A stretch of DNA of 24,152 bases from a virus, in the IMG/VR virus record IMGVR_UViG_3300030116_000184, positions 1 through 24,152 of that record; one strand, written 5' to 3'. The notes under the pieces were generated by a model that did no database searches, was not told where the DNA came from, and was given only the letters and a program-made list of their open reading frames with translations. The position numbers were made by a program, and so were the translations under genes. Shown here one piece after another: positions 7,580-15,639 of the stretch; within the stretch, counting starts at the first letter, position 1, and the number at the start of each line of letters is the position of its first letter.

Positions 7580-8953
7580 TTATCTAATACGCACACGTCT
7601 TTGTGCGCTAAGTCTATCAAGTGTTGGTGGTATTCTAACAACTCTATTCTGTGAAAATATAAATACTCTTCTATCTTCTGGTCTTGCATCAAATCTTGAT
7701 GGTATATATACAACTCTATCTCTAGTAAATAAATCACGTAATGATAGATAATTTATTTTTATAGTATCATCACTAGAAGTAGAAGCATTTCCTGTAGCTG
7801 AAACAGATACTATTTTAACTACACGAGATTCAGTTGTTGCATTAGCATCGCCTGATATAGAACCATTAGCTAATACTCTTATAGAAGGTATTGCTATAAC
7901 TGATGCTGAACCTAATATACTGCCATCAACAGCATTTATATGTGCAGGTATGTTAGTTACTGCGCTTGAACCTGAACTAGTAATATCAGCATTAAAAACT
8001 TTAACTGCAGAACTAGAGGTAGCACTTTGACCTGCTATTGAACTACTAACATCTTTTAACTTATCTGCTACTGCTGATACAGTTGTTGCACCACTAACAG
8101 AAGCACTAGCAATCTCAATGTCAGATGTACTAACACTAGTAATAGATGCTGAACCAGATGCACTAGCTGAAGAATCAAATGTCTGATTAGCTGTACCTGA
8201 TGCAGTACCGTCACCTAAAATGCTTCCTGCACCTAAAGTACGTCTACCAGCTATACTAGATGCATTTGCTGACCCTGAAGCAGAAGCATCTGCCTCCTGT
8301 CCAACTAAACCTTCAGAAGTAGCACTACCTGTTACTGAAGCCTCACCTAACAACACTTTTACAGCAGTGCTTGATGCTGTGCTTTGACCTGTTACACTTG
8401 CTTCAGCTTTAAATCTTTGATTAGCAGAACCTGATGTAGTTGCCTCACCTGATACACTTGCTTCTGCAGGTCTTACTTTTATAGCAGTAGAACTTACACT
8501 ACCATCACCTGCTATACTTGCTTCTGCAGGTTGTACTCTTACAGCCGTAGAACTTACGCTACTATCACCTGATACGGACGCATCTGTTGCTATTCTTACA
8601 CCAGCAATAGCAGATACACTAGCTGAACCAGATATTGCAGACTCACCCGGTCTTAAACCTGTAGCTGTAGAAGATGATGAACCATTTGCAGATATTGAAG
8701 TTCTAGCATCTAATGTAGCAACTGCAGTGCTTGACTCTGTACCAACACCAGATACACTAGCACTTGCAGGTTGTATTCTTACAGCACTTGAGGATACTGC
8801 ACCTTGACCTGAAACTGATGCAGAAGAAGTTTGTATTCTTACAGCACTTGAGGATACTGCACTTGCGCCTGATACGGATGCATCTGCTGTTAATATTCTA
8901 CCTGCTTCAGCAGAAAACGGAGCAGTAGAAAAAGGAGCAATAGAGAACGTCAT
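7580..8953 (-). CDS. 457-aa protein of nineteen 20-residue repeats, probable structural/fibre protein
   Basis: Three parts are visible. Residues 1-22 are a short lead (MTFSIAPFSTAPFSAEAG...). Residues 23-400 are nineteen tandem repeats, eighteen of exactly 20 residues and one (the tenth) of 18, with consensus close to A-E-A-S-V-S-G-x-x-x-x-S-S-T-A-V-x-V-x-x. Residues 401-457 are basic and contain two related phrases, RVVYIPSRFDARPEDRRVFI and RVVRIPPTLDRLSAQRRVRI. A strict 20-residue Ser/Ala/Val/Gly period suggests a beta-solenoid or stacked beta structure, one coil per repeat; this is inference. The ATGA start overlaps the 76-aa gene upstream. Repeats of this general style occur in marine phage structural proteins. 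No enzyme motif is present. Confidence 0.85.
   Translation of the reverse strand: MTFSIAPFSTAPFSAEAGRILTADASVSGASAVSSSAVRIQTSSASVSGQGAVSSSAVRIQPASASVSGVGTESSTAVATLDARTSISANGSSSSTATGLRPGESAISGSASVSAIAGVRIATDASVSGDSSVSSTAVRVQPAEASIAGDGSVSSTAIKVRPAEASVSGEATTSGSANQRFKAEASVTGQSTASSTAVKVLLGEASVTGSATSEGLVGQEADASASGSANASSIAGRRTLGAGSILGDGTASGTANQTFDSSASASGSASITSVSTSDIEIASASVSGATTVSAVADKLKDVSSSIAGQSATSSSAVKVFNADITSSGSSAVTNIPAHINAVDGSILGSASVIAIPSIRVLANGSISGDANATTESRVVKIVSVSATGNASTSSDDTIKINYLSLRDLFTRDRVVYIPSRFDARPEDRRVFIFSQNRVVRIPPTLDRLSAQRRVRIR
7754..8887 (-). repeat. Nineteen tandem ~60-bp coding repeats
   Basis: These encode residues 23-400 of the 457-aa protein. Copies are diverged at the DNA level, except that units 1 and 2 (8887-8828 and 8827-8768) share long identical stretches, including a shared GTTTGTATTCTTACAG-like run and GCACTTGAGGATACTGCA-like sequence. 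This points to recent duplication at the 5' end of the gene. Unit 10 is six bases short and keeps frame. Confidence 0.85.
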
Positions 8954-9180
8954 ACTGCATCACCTATAGCTATACCATACCATGCACCTCGCCAGAAGAA
9001 TAATTTGTTTGTGCTAGTTACGTATGCCATGTCTCCTACACTTGCTGACGAAGGTATGTCTGAAGCATTAGTATAAGCAGTTACTACGTTACCTGTGAGT
9101 GAACCATCACTTCCTATAGTGTCCGTAGCAACAGCTTGACCAGCACTTGTTGCTATGTCTCTGTTTCTACTTTCTGACAT
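8950..9180 (-). CDS. 76-aa stand-alone copy of the adhesin N-terminal domain
   Basis: The whole protein parallels residues 1-75 of the 1091-aa adhesin just upstream. Shared positions follow M(S/T)ESRNRD(I/L)ATS, then G-x-AVA-x-D-x-I-x-x-DGSL, then YTN-x-SD-x-PS, GD, VT-x-x-N-x-L and a terminal WY-x-I-A. The larger protein continues into Ig-like and LamG domains, but this one ends after GIAIGDAV. It could be a free adaptor or cap that competes for or co-assembles at the same site, or the remnant of a second adhesin. AGAGGGG before the ATG is a strong ribosome site, and its stop overlaps the next start as ATGA, which argues that it is translated and not decayed. Confidence 0.85.
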   Translation of the reverse strand: MSESRNRDIATSAGQAVATDTIGSDGSLTGNVVTAYTNASDIPSSASVGDMAYVTSTNKLFFWRGAWYGIAIGDAV

Positions 9181-9184
9181 TGTA

Positions 9185-12100
9185 TTACCCCTCTAATTCT
9201 GCGGTAGGTACTGCAAATCTATTATTTGCTATTGGATGAGCAACCGTACCTTTTTGTATTCTCAAATTAGAGATGTAACCATAAAAAGGATGCGCATTAT
9301 CCCAACGTCCGCCTATAGGAAATTCTTGTAAATCATACCCAGTTGAACTATTGTAAGCACCATTTTGAATAAGTTTACCATCAATATAAGAACTAAATTT
9401 AAACTCTCCCCCAATGTATTCTTCTACATAATAAAGATGATGCCATGTTCTAGGATGTACAACATTTGTTATATTTACATCACCAGTACCCCCATAAGTA
9501 CTACCAGTTGCTTGGTGTCCTCTAATTCTTAGGTTATTAGACTGAAAAGCTATTTGAAATTGAGCAGATGAAGTATCCCTTGCACCGTAATTACTCGTTA
9601 TATGATTGTTACCACTTAAATTATCTTCGTCTATGTAAAACCACAATTCTACAGAAAAGTTATCCGTAGCACCATTATCTACATCACCCATTGTGTAATC
9701 TGAAGAAGAAGAACCTGTATGTGTTAATTTTATTATTTCATTTGAGTTATGTCCAAAATAAACTGACTTCATACCGGGTGCAGGTCCGAAATCATATACA
9801 GTAGGTGCTGAAGTAACAGATACTGTCCAATTCCCACTTACAGTTGTTGCAGATGCGGCATGACAAGCAAGTAAAAAAGTATTGCTATCTGCAGTTAATG
9901 TTTTTGCTACGGTATCTAGTGGTCTTCTTACATGTCCTAAACTTAACCTAAAATCTTCTAGGTAATAATTACCCCCACCAGAATAACCACCAGCAACACT
10001 ATAATCACCATCTGTATCAAAGTTCTGAGTACCTGAAATGCTTCCCGTATCTACTAAAGTACCATTTAAATATAGATATATTTTATCATAAACACGGGTA
10101 ATAGCAACATGTGTCCAATCGCTACTTAATATACTACTATTAGACGAACCCATAGTAGCACTATCAAACCCACTTATAGCACCACTTGTAGTACCCCCAT
10201 CAATATATATAAATACTCCATAACCCGGACGAAGTTGACACAAAAGATTGTCACTCAAACCACCCGGACCAAATTCAAAAAGAGATTTTTCACCTATAGT
10301 ACTATTTATAACACTTTCACACCAAAACCAAAATTCTATTGTGAAGTCTTGCTTGTTAAAATATAAACTTTGGTCAAAACTTTTAGCATCAAAATAAATA
10401 CCATGACCTGAACTAGCTCCTGTTTGTCTTATAGATGCAGAAGCATGTTTCTTTCTAGTTGTAGATGAATAAGTTGATGCACCTGATAACCTTACTCTAT
10501 GTCTTGAAGTCTTATCAAATATATTCATAGCAGAGGGGTTTATAAGAAGTTGTGTATTTGTTATTGCAGTTAAGGGTGAAGTAGTGGGTGTAAATGCACT
10601 TGTATATACAGCAGTTCCTTTTACAACTCTTGCATCTGCAACATACCCATGAAAAAATTGACTATTAACAGTTCTTCCACCTATACGAATTACATTATTA
10701 GTATTTGTTAAAGTAACAGTTGAGGTAGTTGATGAATCTTGTACTCCGTTTAAATATACTTTAAAACTATTACCATTTCTAACTAAAGCTAAATGATACC
10801 ACTGATTTTTATATAAAGTAGCAGAACCTGCTGAATAACTACTCCAACTACCACTAGTGCCAACTAAAAAATAAGTATTAGCATTTTCTGTACCTAAATA
10901 AAAACCTTGATTATCAGTAGTGTCTGCTGTTGTTATTATAGCCTGTGAACCAGAAAGACCACCATCAGTAGCATAGAACCAACATTCAGCAGTAAAATCA
11001 CCTGACCCCATGTTAAAATTACTACTACTTGCTGCACTTAAATAATCACTAGCACCGTCAAAAAACACAGAACTAGCATTGTTACTAGTTAAATCAAACA
11101 CTTCTGTATCAAAAGGATTGGTAGCTGTTTTTTCAACCGTACCATTGTATGTAAAAGTTTGATTTTGACCTGACTCATCTTTTAAATAAGGTAATGTACC
11201 TAATAATAACTTTGTATTTGTTACGGTAGCTACATCGTCATAAGGAACAGCAATAATTTGATTTGCTGCATTATAAGTATGAGAACCGTTAATAAATCGT
11301 ACTCCTCTTACATCACCTATAAAACCCTCTGTGCCATTACCTGTTGCTCCAATAAACGCATAAGTATTACCTGTAGAAATTGAATTACTGTAACTATTGT
11401 TATAAGCAATTTTTTCACCATTGTAAAATATTGCTATGTGTGTGCCTGTTCTTGAAACAGCTATATGATTCCATTTTCCTGTTTCAAATTTTTGTGAAGA
11501 TATTAATTTTCTACCTATTGCATTATCATACCAATAAGAAGTTATGTAACCACTATTGTCATTATCCCAAAGCAGAAGTCCAAAAGATTTTGCATTACTA
11601 TAATAAGGACCAAGCCCAAATCCACGACTATAATTATTAAATGTGTGGTCTTTATCGACTCTAATATATGCTTCATATGACCAATCACCTGTTCCACCTA
11701 TATCAAAATCAGCAGATGAACCAGTTCTAATATATGATTGTGCAGTATTAAAACGAGTACTATATCCCCCATCTTTATAGGGAGTAAAAGTAGAAGGATG
11801 AGCATCTCCATTAATGCTTACTGTATGACCACTGCTAGATGAATCAGTTATAGTACCATTAGTTCCGTTGTCACCATTTGCTTTCAGTAAAAATGTAGTT
11901 TTTTTACTATTTTCAGTTGTCGTAATAAATACTAAATTAAAAGTAGAAACAACATCTGTATTATTAACACTATCAGATGCCCTAAAAGTTAGTGTGCCAC
12001 TTGTTGTTGTAGCATTAGCTTGTGATTTAGGAGTTACTGTAAATACATTTGTATTGTTACCTGTACCCTGTGATACAGTAGCAAGACCATTGAAATTAGT

Positions 12101-12460
12101 GTCGGCTATGGCACTATATGTGATAGCAAAACCTTCAGGGTCAGTAGCAACTATTGTGATTACAGTTGTTGTGCTACCGTCTGTGGCTAAATTATAAGAT
12201 GAGGCAGGGGATGTAGTATATGTAGGCGATGTATTTACAAGTGCAATAACATACCAACCTGATGTACCTCTGATATACAAACCATTGTTTGCTGTAACAA
12301 ATCCTAAGTCACCTGCGTTAACACCCGTACTTGGTAAGTCAGATAGATTAGTATATGTGGTAACACCACTGATAGCAAGCGAACCGTCTGTTGCGATATT
12401 GTCAGCCGCAACTGCCGCACCTATACTTGTAGCTAAATCTCTGTTACGTGATTCTGTCAT
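9185..12460 (-). CDS. Giant adhesin with Ig-like and four LamG/concanavalin-like domains
   Basis: 1091 residues. Domains in order: residues 1-75, a conserved N-terminal module shared with the 76-aa gene; about 77-180, a cadherin/Ig-like segment (TTVITIVATDPEGFAITYSA); then four laminin-G/concanavalin-type jelly rolls at about 185-395, 415-630, 635-865 and 880-1085. Each jelly roll carries the fold's signature: 'DFT.E.WF(Y/W)' (260-270, 488-496, 705-713, 934-942), then W-x-H-(I/L/V)-A-x-x-R with Y-x-NG (330-348, 554-572, 782-800, with a looser version at 1006-1028), then a closing DVRGVRFI / DARVVKGT / DFRLSLG / NLRIQKGT strand. Such domains usually bind sugars or other surface ligands, so host-surface recognition is likely. 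ATGA overlaps the previous gene's stop. It is the largest gene in the window. Confidence 0.9.
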   Translation of the reverse strand: MTESRNRDLATSIGAAVAADNIATDGSLAISGVTTYTNLSDLPSTGVNAGDLGFVTANNGLYIRGTSGWYVIALVNTSPTYTTSPASSYNLATDGSTTTVITIVATDPEGFAITYSAIADTNFNGLATVSQGTGNNTNVFTVTPKSQANATTTSGTLTFRASDSVNNTDVVSTFNLVFITTTENSKKTTFLLKANGDNGTNGTITDSSSSGHTVSINGDAHPSTFTPYKDGGYSTRFNTAQSYIRTGSSADFDIGGTGDWSYEAYIRVDKDHTFNNYSRGFGLGPYYSNAKSFGLLLWDNDNSGYITSYWYDNAIGRKLISSQKFETGKWNHIAVSRTGTHIAIFYNGEKIAYNNSYSNSISTGNTYAFIGATGNGTEGFIGDVRGVRFINGSHTYNAANQIIAVPYDDVATVTNTKLLLGTLPYLKDESGQNQTFTYNGTVEKTATNPFDTEVFDLTSNNASSVFFDGASDYLSAASSSNFNMGSGDFTAECWFYATDGGLSGSQAIITTADTTDNQGFYLGTENANTYFLVGTSGSWSSYSAGSATLYKNQWYHLALVRNGNSFKVYLNGVQDSSTTSTVTLTNTNNVIRIGGRTVNSQFFHGYVADARVVKGTAVYTSAFTPTTSPLTAITNTQLLINPSAMNIFDKTSRHRVRLSGASTYSSTTRKKHASASIRQTGASSGHGIYFDAKSFDQSLYFNKQDFTIEFWFWCESVINSTIGEKSLFEFGPGGLSDNLLCQLRPGYGVFIYIDGGTTSGAISGFDSATMGSSNSSILSSDWTHVAITRVYDKIYLYLNGTLVDTGSISGTQNFDTDGDYSVAGGYSGGGNYYLEDFRLSLGHVRRPLDTVAKTLTADSNTFLLACHAASATTVSGNWTVSVTSAPTVYDFGPAPGMKSVYFGHNSNEIIKLTHTGSSSSDYTMGDVDNGATDNFSVELWFYIDEDNLSGNNHITSNYGARDTSSAQFQIAFQSNNLRIRGHQATGSTYGGTGDVNITNVVHPRTWHHLYYVEEYIGGEFKFSSYIDGKLIQNGAYNSSTGYDLQEFPIGGRWDNAHPFYGYISNLRIQKGTVAHPIANNRFAVPTAELEG

Positions 12461-12843
12461 CCAACTTTATCCCAAGATTTATTTGTTTCATTCCATTCAT
12501 ATAGTATTCCATCTTTATAGTTAGGACTATTTAAAATCTCATCGCTTATATCGCTAGGTACAGATACAGGAGCTTCCCATAAATATGTATTAGTATTAAG
12601 CACCCAACTGTCATATGGTTTAGGTTCATAAAAAGCATCTGCTTCAGCATCGTAGTGAAAACCTTTACCAGCATAATTGTAACGCAATGGGTTATTACCT
12701 AATTTATGCTTGCCACCATATGTATTATAAGAAGTTTGTATCCATGTTCCCGGATTAGGACATTCGTAACTATCAATAAAGTCTTGTTCAGCAACGATTA
12801 CTTCTTCAACAATTCCATTATTTACTCTTGCAAAATGTGCCAT
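12457..12843 (-). CDS. Conserved marine-phage virion-associated protein (MAHFA family)
   Basis: 128 residues starting MAHFARVNNGIVEEVIVAEQ. The layout 'MAHFA.v..G.V..VIVAE.dF', then PG-W-IQTSYNT-GG-H, then LR-NYAG-G-x-YD, DAF-PKP-SW-LN, LWEAP and a final Y-W-x-W repeat is one I recognise as widespread in cyanophages and other marine phages next to fibre genes, with no established function. Aromatic content is high, especially Trp and Tyr, as in ligand-binding or fibre-tip proteins. It sits between the glycine-rich protein and the LamG adhesin and overlaps the latter by ATGA, so it may be an accessory to one of them. Confidence 0.85.
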   Translation of the reverse strand: MAHFARVNNGIVEEVIVAEQDFIDSYECPNPGTWIQTSYNTYGGKHKLGNNPLRYNYAGKGFHYDAEADAFYEPKPYDSWVLNTNTYLWEAPVSVPSDISDEILNSPNYKDGILYEWNETNKSWDKVG

Positions 12844-12851
12844 ATTATTAT

Positions 12852-13859
12852 CTATACCTGATATCTAACTATTAATATTCCTGAACCACCTGCACCTGAA
12901 GGTCCTGAAGCGTTACCACCATGTGCGCCACCACCACCGCCACTTCCTGTATTAGCAGTTCCAGCAGTTGCAGGTTCAGCGTTATTATAACTACCGCCCA
13001 TACCACCGCCACCTGTGCCACCTTGACCACCGTTAGCACCAGTGCCACCGTTACCAACATTACTAAAAGCACCAGAACTTCCTCCACCGCCACCTGCTCT
13101 TGTAACTGTAGTTCCTGTTATATTACTAGACTGTCCATTTCCCCCATTACCTGATGTCCCACTACCGCCATTTGTACCAGCAGCACCAGCACCGCCACCG
13201 CCACCGCCACCAAAGCTACCTGTACCATTACCTGCGGTAGAACCACCATCATAACCTTGTCCTGATGTTGCTGAACCGCCACCACTGCTACCACTATTAA
13301 AATTACCACCACCTCCAGAACCACCATCGCCACCACTGTTACCACCTGCAGATGAAGCTCCTTCTCCTCCAGCGTCAGCAGTTAATCCATTAAAAGTAGT
13401 ATTATTTCCAGCATTACCTCTTGTTGATGTTGTTACAGCCGCACCCCCTGCTCCTATAACGACAGCATAAGTTCCCGGACTCATAGTCATACTTCCTTCA
13501 GCACTTGCACCACCACCCGAAGTTTGACCAGATACATTAGTTCTATAACCACCTGCACCACCGCCACCAGAATAATAAAATCCACCGCCTGAACCACCAC
13601 CAGCAATCATTAAATATTCAACGGAAATAGTAGAATTAACAACAAAATTTGCCGAACTAGTAAAAGTATGAACTTTATAATTAGTAGAACCAACAGTTAA
13701 ATCTGCTTCAGTTCCACCTGTTGCAGGGGGAGCATAACCTACCATTTCTGGTTCAGTAAGCGAAGCGTATAAGTTATGGTCTTTTGGACTATAATAACCC
13801 TCTGCTGTATCTGCAGATGGTTGATTTAATATTCCTAGTTTGCCACCGTTAAAAGGCAT
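12852..13859 (-). CDS. Glycine-rich adhesin (candidate polyglycine-II sandwich fibre tip)
   Basis: 335 residues. Residues 1-80 (MPFNGGKLGILNQPSADTAE..., DLTVGSTNYKVHTFTSS) form an attachment-like module. From about residue 81 (ISVEYLMIAGGGSGG) to the end it is dominated by Gly with Ser, Ala and Asn, including long GGGG runs, and closes with GILIVRYQV. The opening 'Vey LmIaGGGsGG' and 'Y.V.iGaGG' are hallmarks of the glycine-rich domain used by many phage adhesins. In T4-like S16 gp38 such a region forms a stacked polyglycine-II sandwich that contacts the receptor. It overlaps the upstream stop as TAATG, with GAGGAG just before. The receptor role is inference from the family. Confidence 0.85.
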   Translation of the reverse strand: MPFNGGKLGILNQPSADTAEGYYSPKDHNLYASLTEPEMVGYAPPATGGTEADLTVGSTNYKVHTFTSSANFVVNSTISVEYLMIAGGGSGGGFYYSGGGGAGGYRTNVSGQTSGGGASAEGSMTMSPGTYAVVIGAGGAAVTTSTRGNAGNNTTFNGLTADAGGEGASSAGGNSGGDGGSGGGGNFNSGSSGGGSATSGQGYDGGSTAGNGTGSFGGGGGGGAGAAGTNGGSGTSGNGGNGQSSNITGTTVTRAGGGGGSSGAFSNVGNGGTGANGGQGGTGGGGMGGSYNNAEPATAGTANTGSGGGGGAHGGNASGPSGAGGSGILIVRYQV

Positions 13860-14218
13860 TAACTAATCTCCTCATAAGAACAGATAACATCTAACTTACT
13901 CGCAGTTCCTGCTGTTACTCTCAGTGTATCGCCTTCTTCTAAATAAATAGGTATTGACTTATCTATAGGAGTAAATGAAGAATTTTGTGCAATACTTACT
14001 GTGTCTATAAGTTTATAGGCTGTTGAACTTCTGTATAAATCAACAGTAAGTGTAACTGCAGATGAATGGTCATTTGATACTATAATCGTATTTACTTTAA
14101 ATACTTTATTACTAGACGCTGAGTTTGCAACTAGGTTTGTTGCGCTAGTACCTACAGCGGCAAGAACAGCAGTCTTTCCTGTAATGGTACTTACATTTAC
14201 TATATTAGGTGCTGACAT
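13859..14218 (-). CDS. Conserved small virion protein (SAPNIVNVSTITGKT family)
   Basis: 119 residues starting MSAPNIVNVSTITGKTAVLA and ending with a beta-rich segment (KSIPIYLEEGDTLRVTAG, LDVICSYEEIS). The pattern 'PNIVNV.tITGKT', 'KVFK(V/I)NT(I/L)IVSN', 'V.LY', 'YLEEGD(T/S)(L/I)RV' and 'CSYEEIS' is one I recognise from many marine phages as a conserved structural protein of unknown function. The fold is probably a small beta sandwich. AAGGAAGG lies 5-10 nt before the ATG, a strong ribosome site suggesting a high copy number. Coupled by TAATG to the glycine-rich adhesin. Confidence 0.85.
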   Translation of the reverse strand: MSAPNIVNVSTITGKTAVLAAVGTSATNLVANSASSNKVFKVNTIIVSNDHSSAVTLTVDLYRSSTAYKLIDTVSIAQNSSFTPIDKSIPIYLEEGDTLRVTAGTASKLDVICSYEEIS

Positions 14219-14233
14219 TGTTTCCTTCCTTTA

Positions 14234-15613
14234 CTATCCACCAAATACGATAGCCATTGCTATTGCTTTACCTGTGGTTACTCCACCGCCATTACTAAAT
14301 GCGGCAACTTGTAATTTATCATTTGCTGCCGCACCAGATTGTAAAACCACAGATGAACCATTGGTGGCTGTATAGTCATCTGTATCTACTAATAGTACTC
14401 CATTTAAATATACAAATATATTTCCTGCTGTATAACTCATTGTTGCAGAGTTAGCATCACTACCACTAAAAGTTGTTTGGTTAGCCGTAGCTGTATATTC
14501 AAATGTATTTATTGTTATCGGTGTTCCACCACCACCGCTACTACTAATCGTAATAGTTTTAGTTGCACCTGTTCCTGATGCTGTTACATCACTACCTACA
14601 AAGTTTAATGTGGTTGCAGTAGTAGATAATGAGCTACCTTCTTCTTGAACAGTTACACCCCCACCACCTGAACCTGTGCTTGCGGCAGTAAGTCTTCCTT
14701 GTGCATCTACAGTAATACTCGCATTAGTATAGCTACCTGCACTAACAGTAGTATTAGCTAACTTATCAGCATTAACAGCATCATCAGCTATCATACCTGT
14801 AGCAACTGTGCCTGTATCTCCTGTACCTATAAGTGTACCAGAAGTTGTGGGAAATGTCAAGAGTGCTTCTGAGTGATTTATTTTATTAGAACCAATAACA
14901 ATTGCATGATTACCCATGTAAGCATGGCTTGAACACTGATAATATAATATGCTTGGAGTATCTTCAGTTACCGCTATTTGTAAATAGGTGCTTGTTGTTG
15001 TAACACCTGTTGTGTATGCTGTAGTCTTATCTGCATCTAAATAAAGTCTAAATGGATGACTTGACATATCGCTTGAGCTAAGAGTAAATCTGTAATGATA
15101 CTCTGAATTAGACGTTACGTTGTCAACACCATATAGTGTTAAAGCAGGTGACTCTATTCCATTTATAGCATAGCCTTGACTGCTTCCATCTCCGTAATAT
15201 GGATGTGCAGATGTTTTTGTTACTACAGTCACACTAAATTCTACAGGATTAGAAGAACTTCCATAACTGCTAGATAGCAAAAATGCATCTACATATTCAC
15301 TTGCTTCTTTATATACTGCTTTTTCTGCAGGTTGTGTTACAAAAATATCTCGTGTGCCAGAAGTCCAGCTAACGGCACTATCAGAATTACTGGACTGTAA
15401 AATAGTTGTACGGGCGAGAGTAGTTCCTGAAGAAGTATATGTTCCTATACCTACTTCAAAATCAGTCCCGTCCGTACAACAGTAATAAGTTGTATTTCCA
15501 TTTCCTATGGATGCAAATGATTCAAAACCAGTAACCGCACCTGCAAGAGTATATGTACCCGTACCAGTTGTAGTAGTGGTTTCTTTCACTCTGTCAGCGA
15601 CTACTAAAGCCAT
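14234..15613 (-). CDS. Tail fibre/spike protein with a cupredoxin-like segment
   Basis: 459 residues. Residues 1-100 (MALVVADRVKETTTTTGTGT..., TTYYCCTDGTDFEVGIGTYT, DIFVTQPAEKAVY) form an N-terminal module that recurs in marine phage fibres. Residues about 125-242 look like a small beta sandwich with EYHYRFTLSS, SSHPFRLYLD (His186) and ILYYQCSSHAYMGNHAIVIG (Cys227, His230, Met233). This order resembles the type-1 copper site of cupredoxins, although the Met spacing differs. Residues about 255-320 (TGMIADDAVNADKLANTTV, SITVDAQGRLTAAS) are a common fibre repeat. Residues about 370-440 (TFEYTATANQTTFSG, FVYLNGVLLVDTDDYTA) are another common fibre module. The fibre call is solid; metal binding is speculative. 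Confidence 0.87.
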   Translation of the reverse strand: MALVVADRVKETTTTTGTGTYTLAGAVTGFESFASIGNGNTTYYCCTDGTDFEVGIGTYTSSGTTLARTTILQSSNSDSAVSWTSGTRDIFVTQPAEKAVYKEASEYVDAFLLSSSYGSSSNPVEFSVTVVTKTSAHPYYGDGSSQGYAINGIESPALTLYGVDNVTSNSEYHYRFTLSSSDMSSHPFRLYLDADKTTAYTTGVTTTSTYLQIAVTEDTPSILYYQCSSHAYMGNHAIVIGSNKINHSEALLTFPTTSGTLIGTGDTGTVATGMIADDAVNADKLANTTVSAGSYTNASITVDAQGRLTAASTGSGGGGVTVQEEGSSLSTTATTLNFVGSDVTASGTGATKTITISSSGGGGTPITINTFEYTATANQTTFSGSDANSATMSYTAGNIFVYLNGVLLVDTDDYTATNGSSVVLQSGAAANDKLQVAAFSNGGGVTTGKAIAMAIVFGG

Positions 15614-15639
15614 ATTACTAAGCCCCTGCTATTGCTATA

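Noticed and set aside
7754-8887. 60-bp tandem repeats as a possible CRISPR array
   Set aside because: The units are contiguous, diverged and in frame, encoding a 20-residue protein repeat. There are no spacers, no identical repeats and no cas genes.
12872-13345. Alternative frames on both strands in the glycine-rich gene (Val-rich and Pro-rich peptides)
   Set aside because: GGN-rich codons leave other frames free of stops. The peptides are low complexity with no ribosome sites.
14833-14860. TTGACA-N17-TACACT inside the fibre gene
   Set aside because: The -10 is poor (4 of 6), it is inside a coding region, and no gene start follows within 600 bases.
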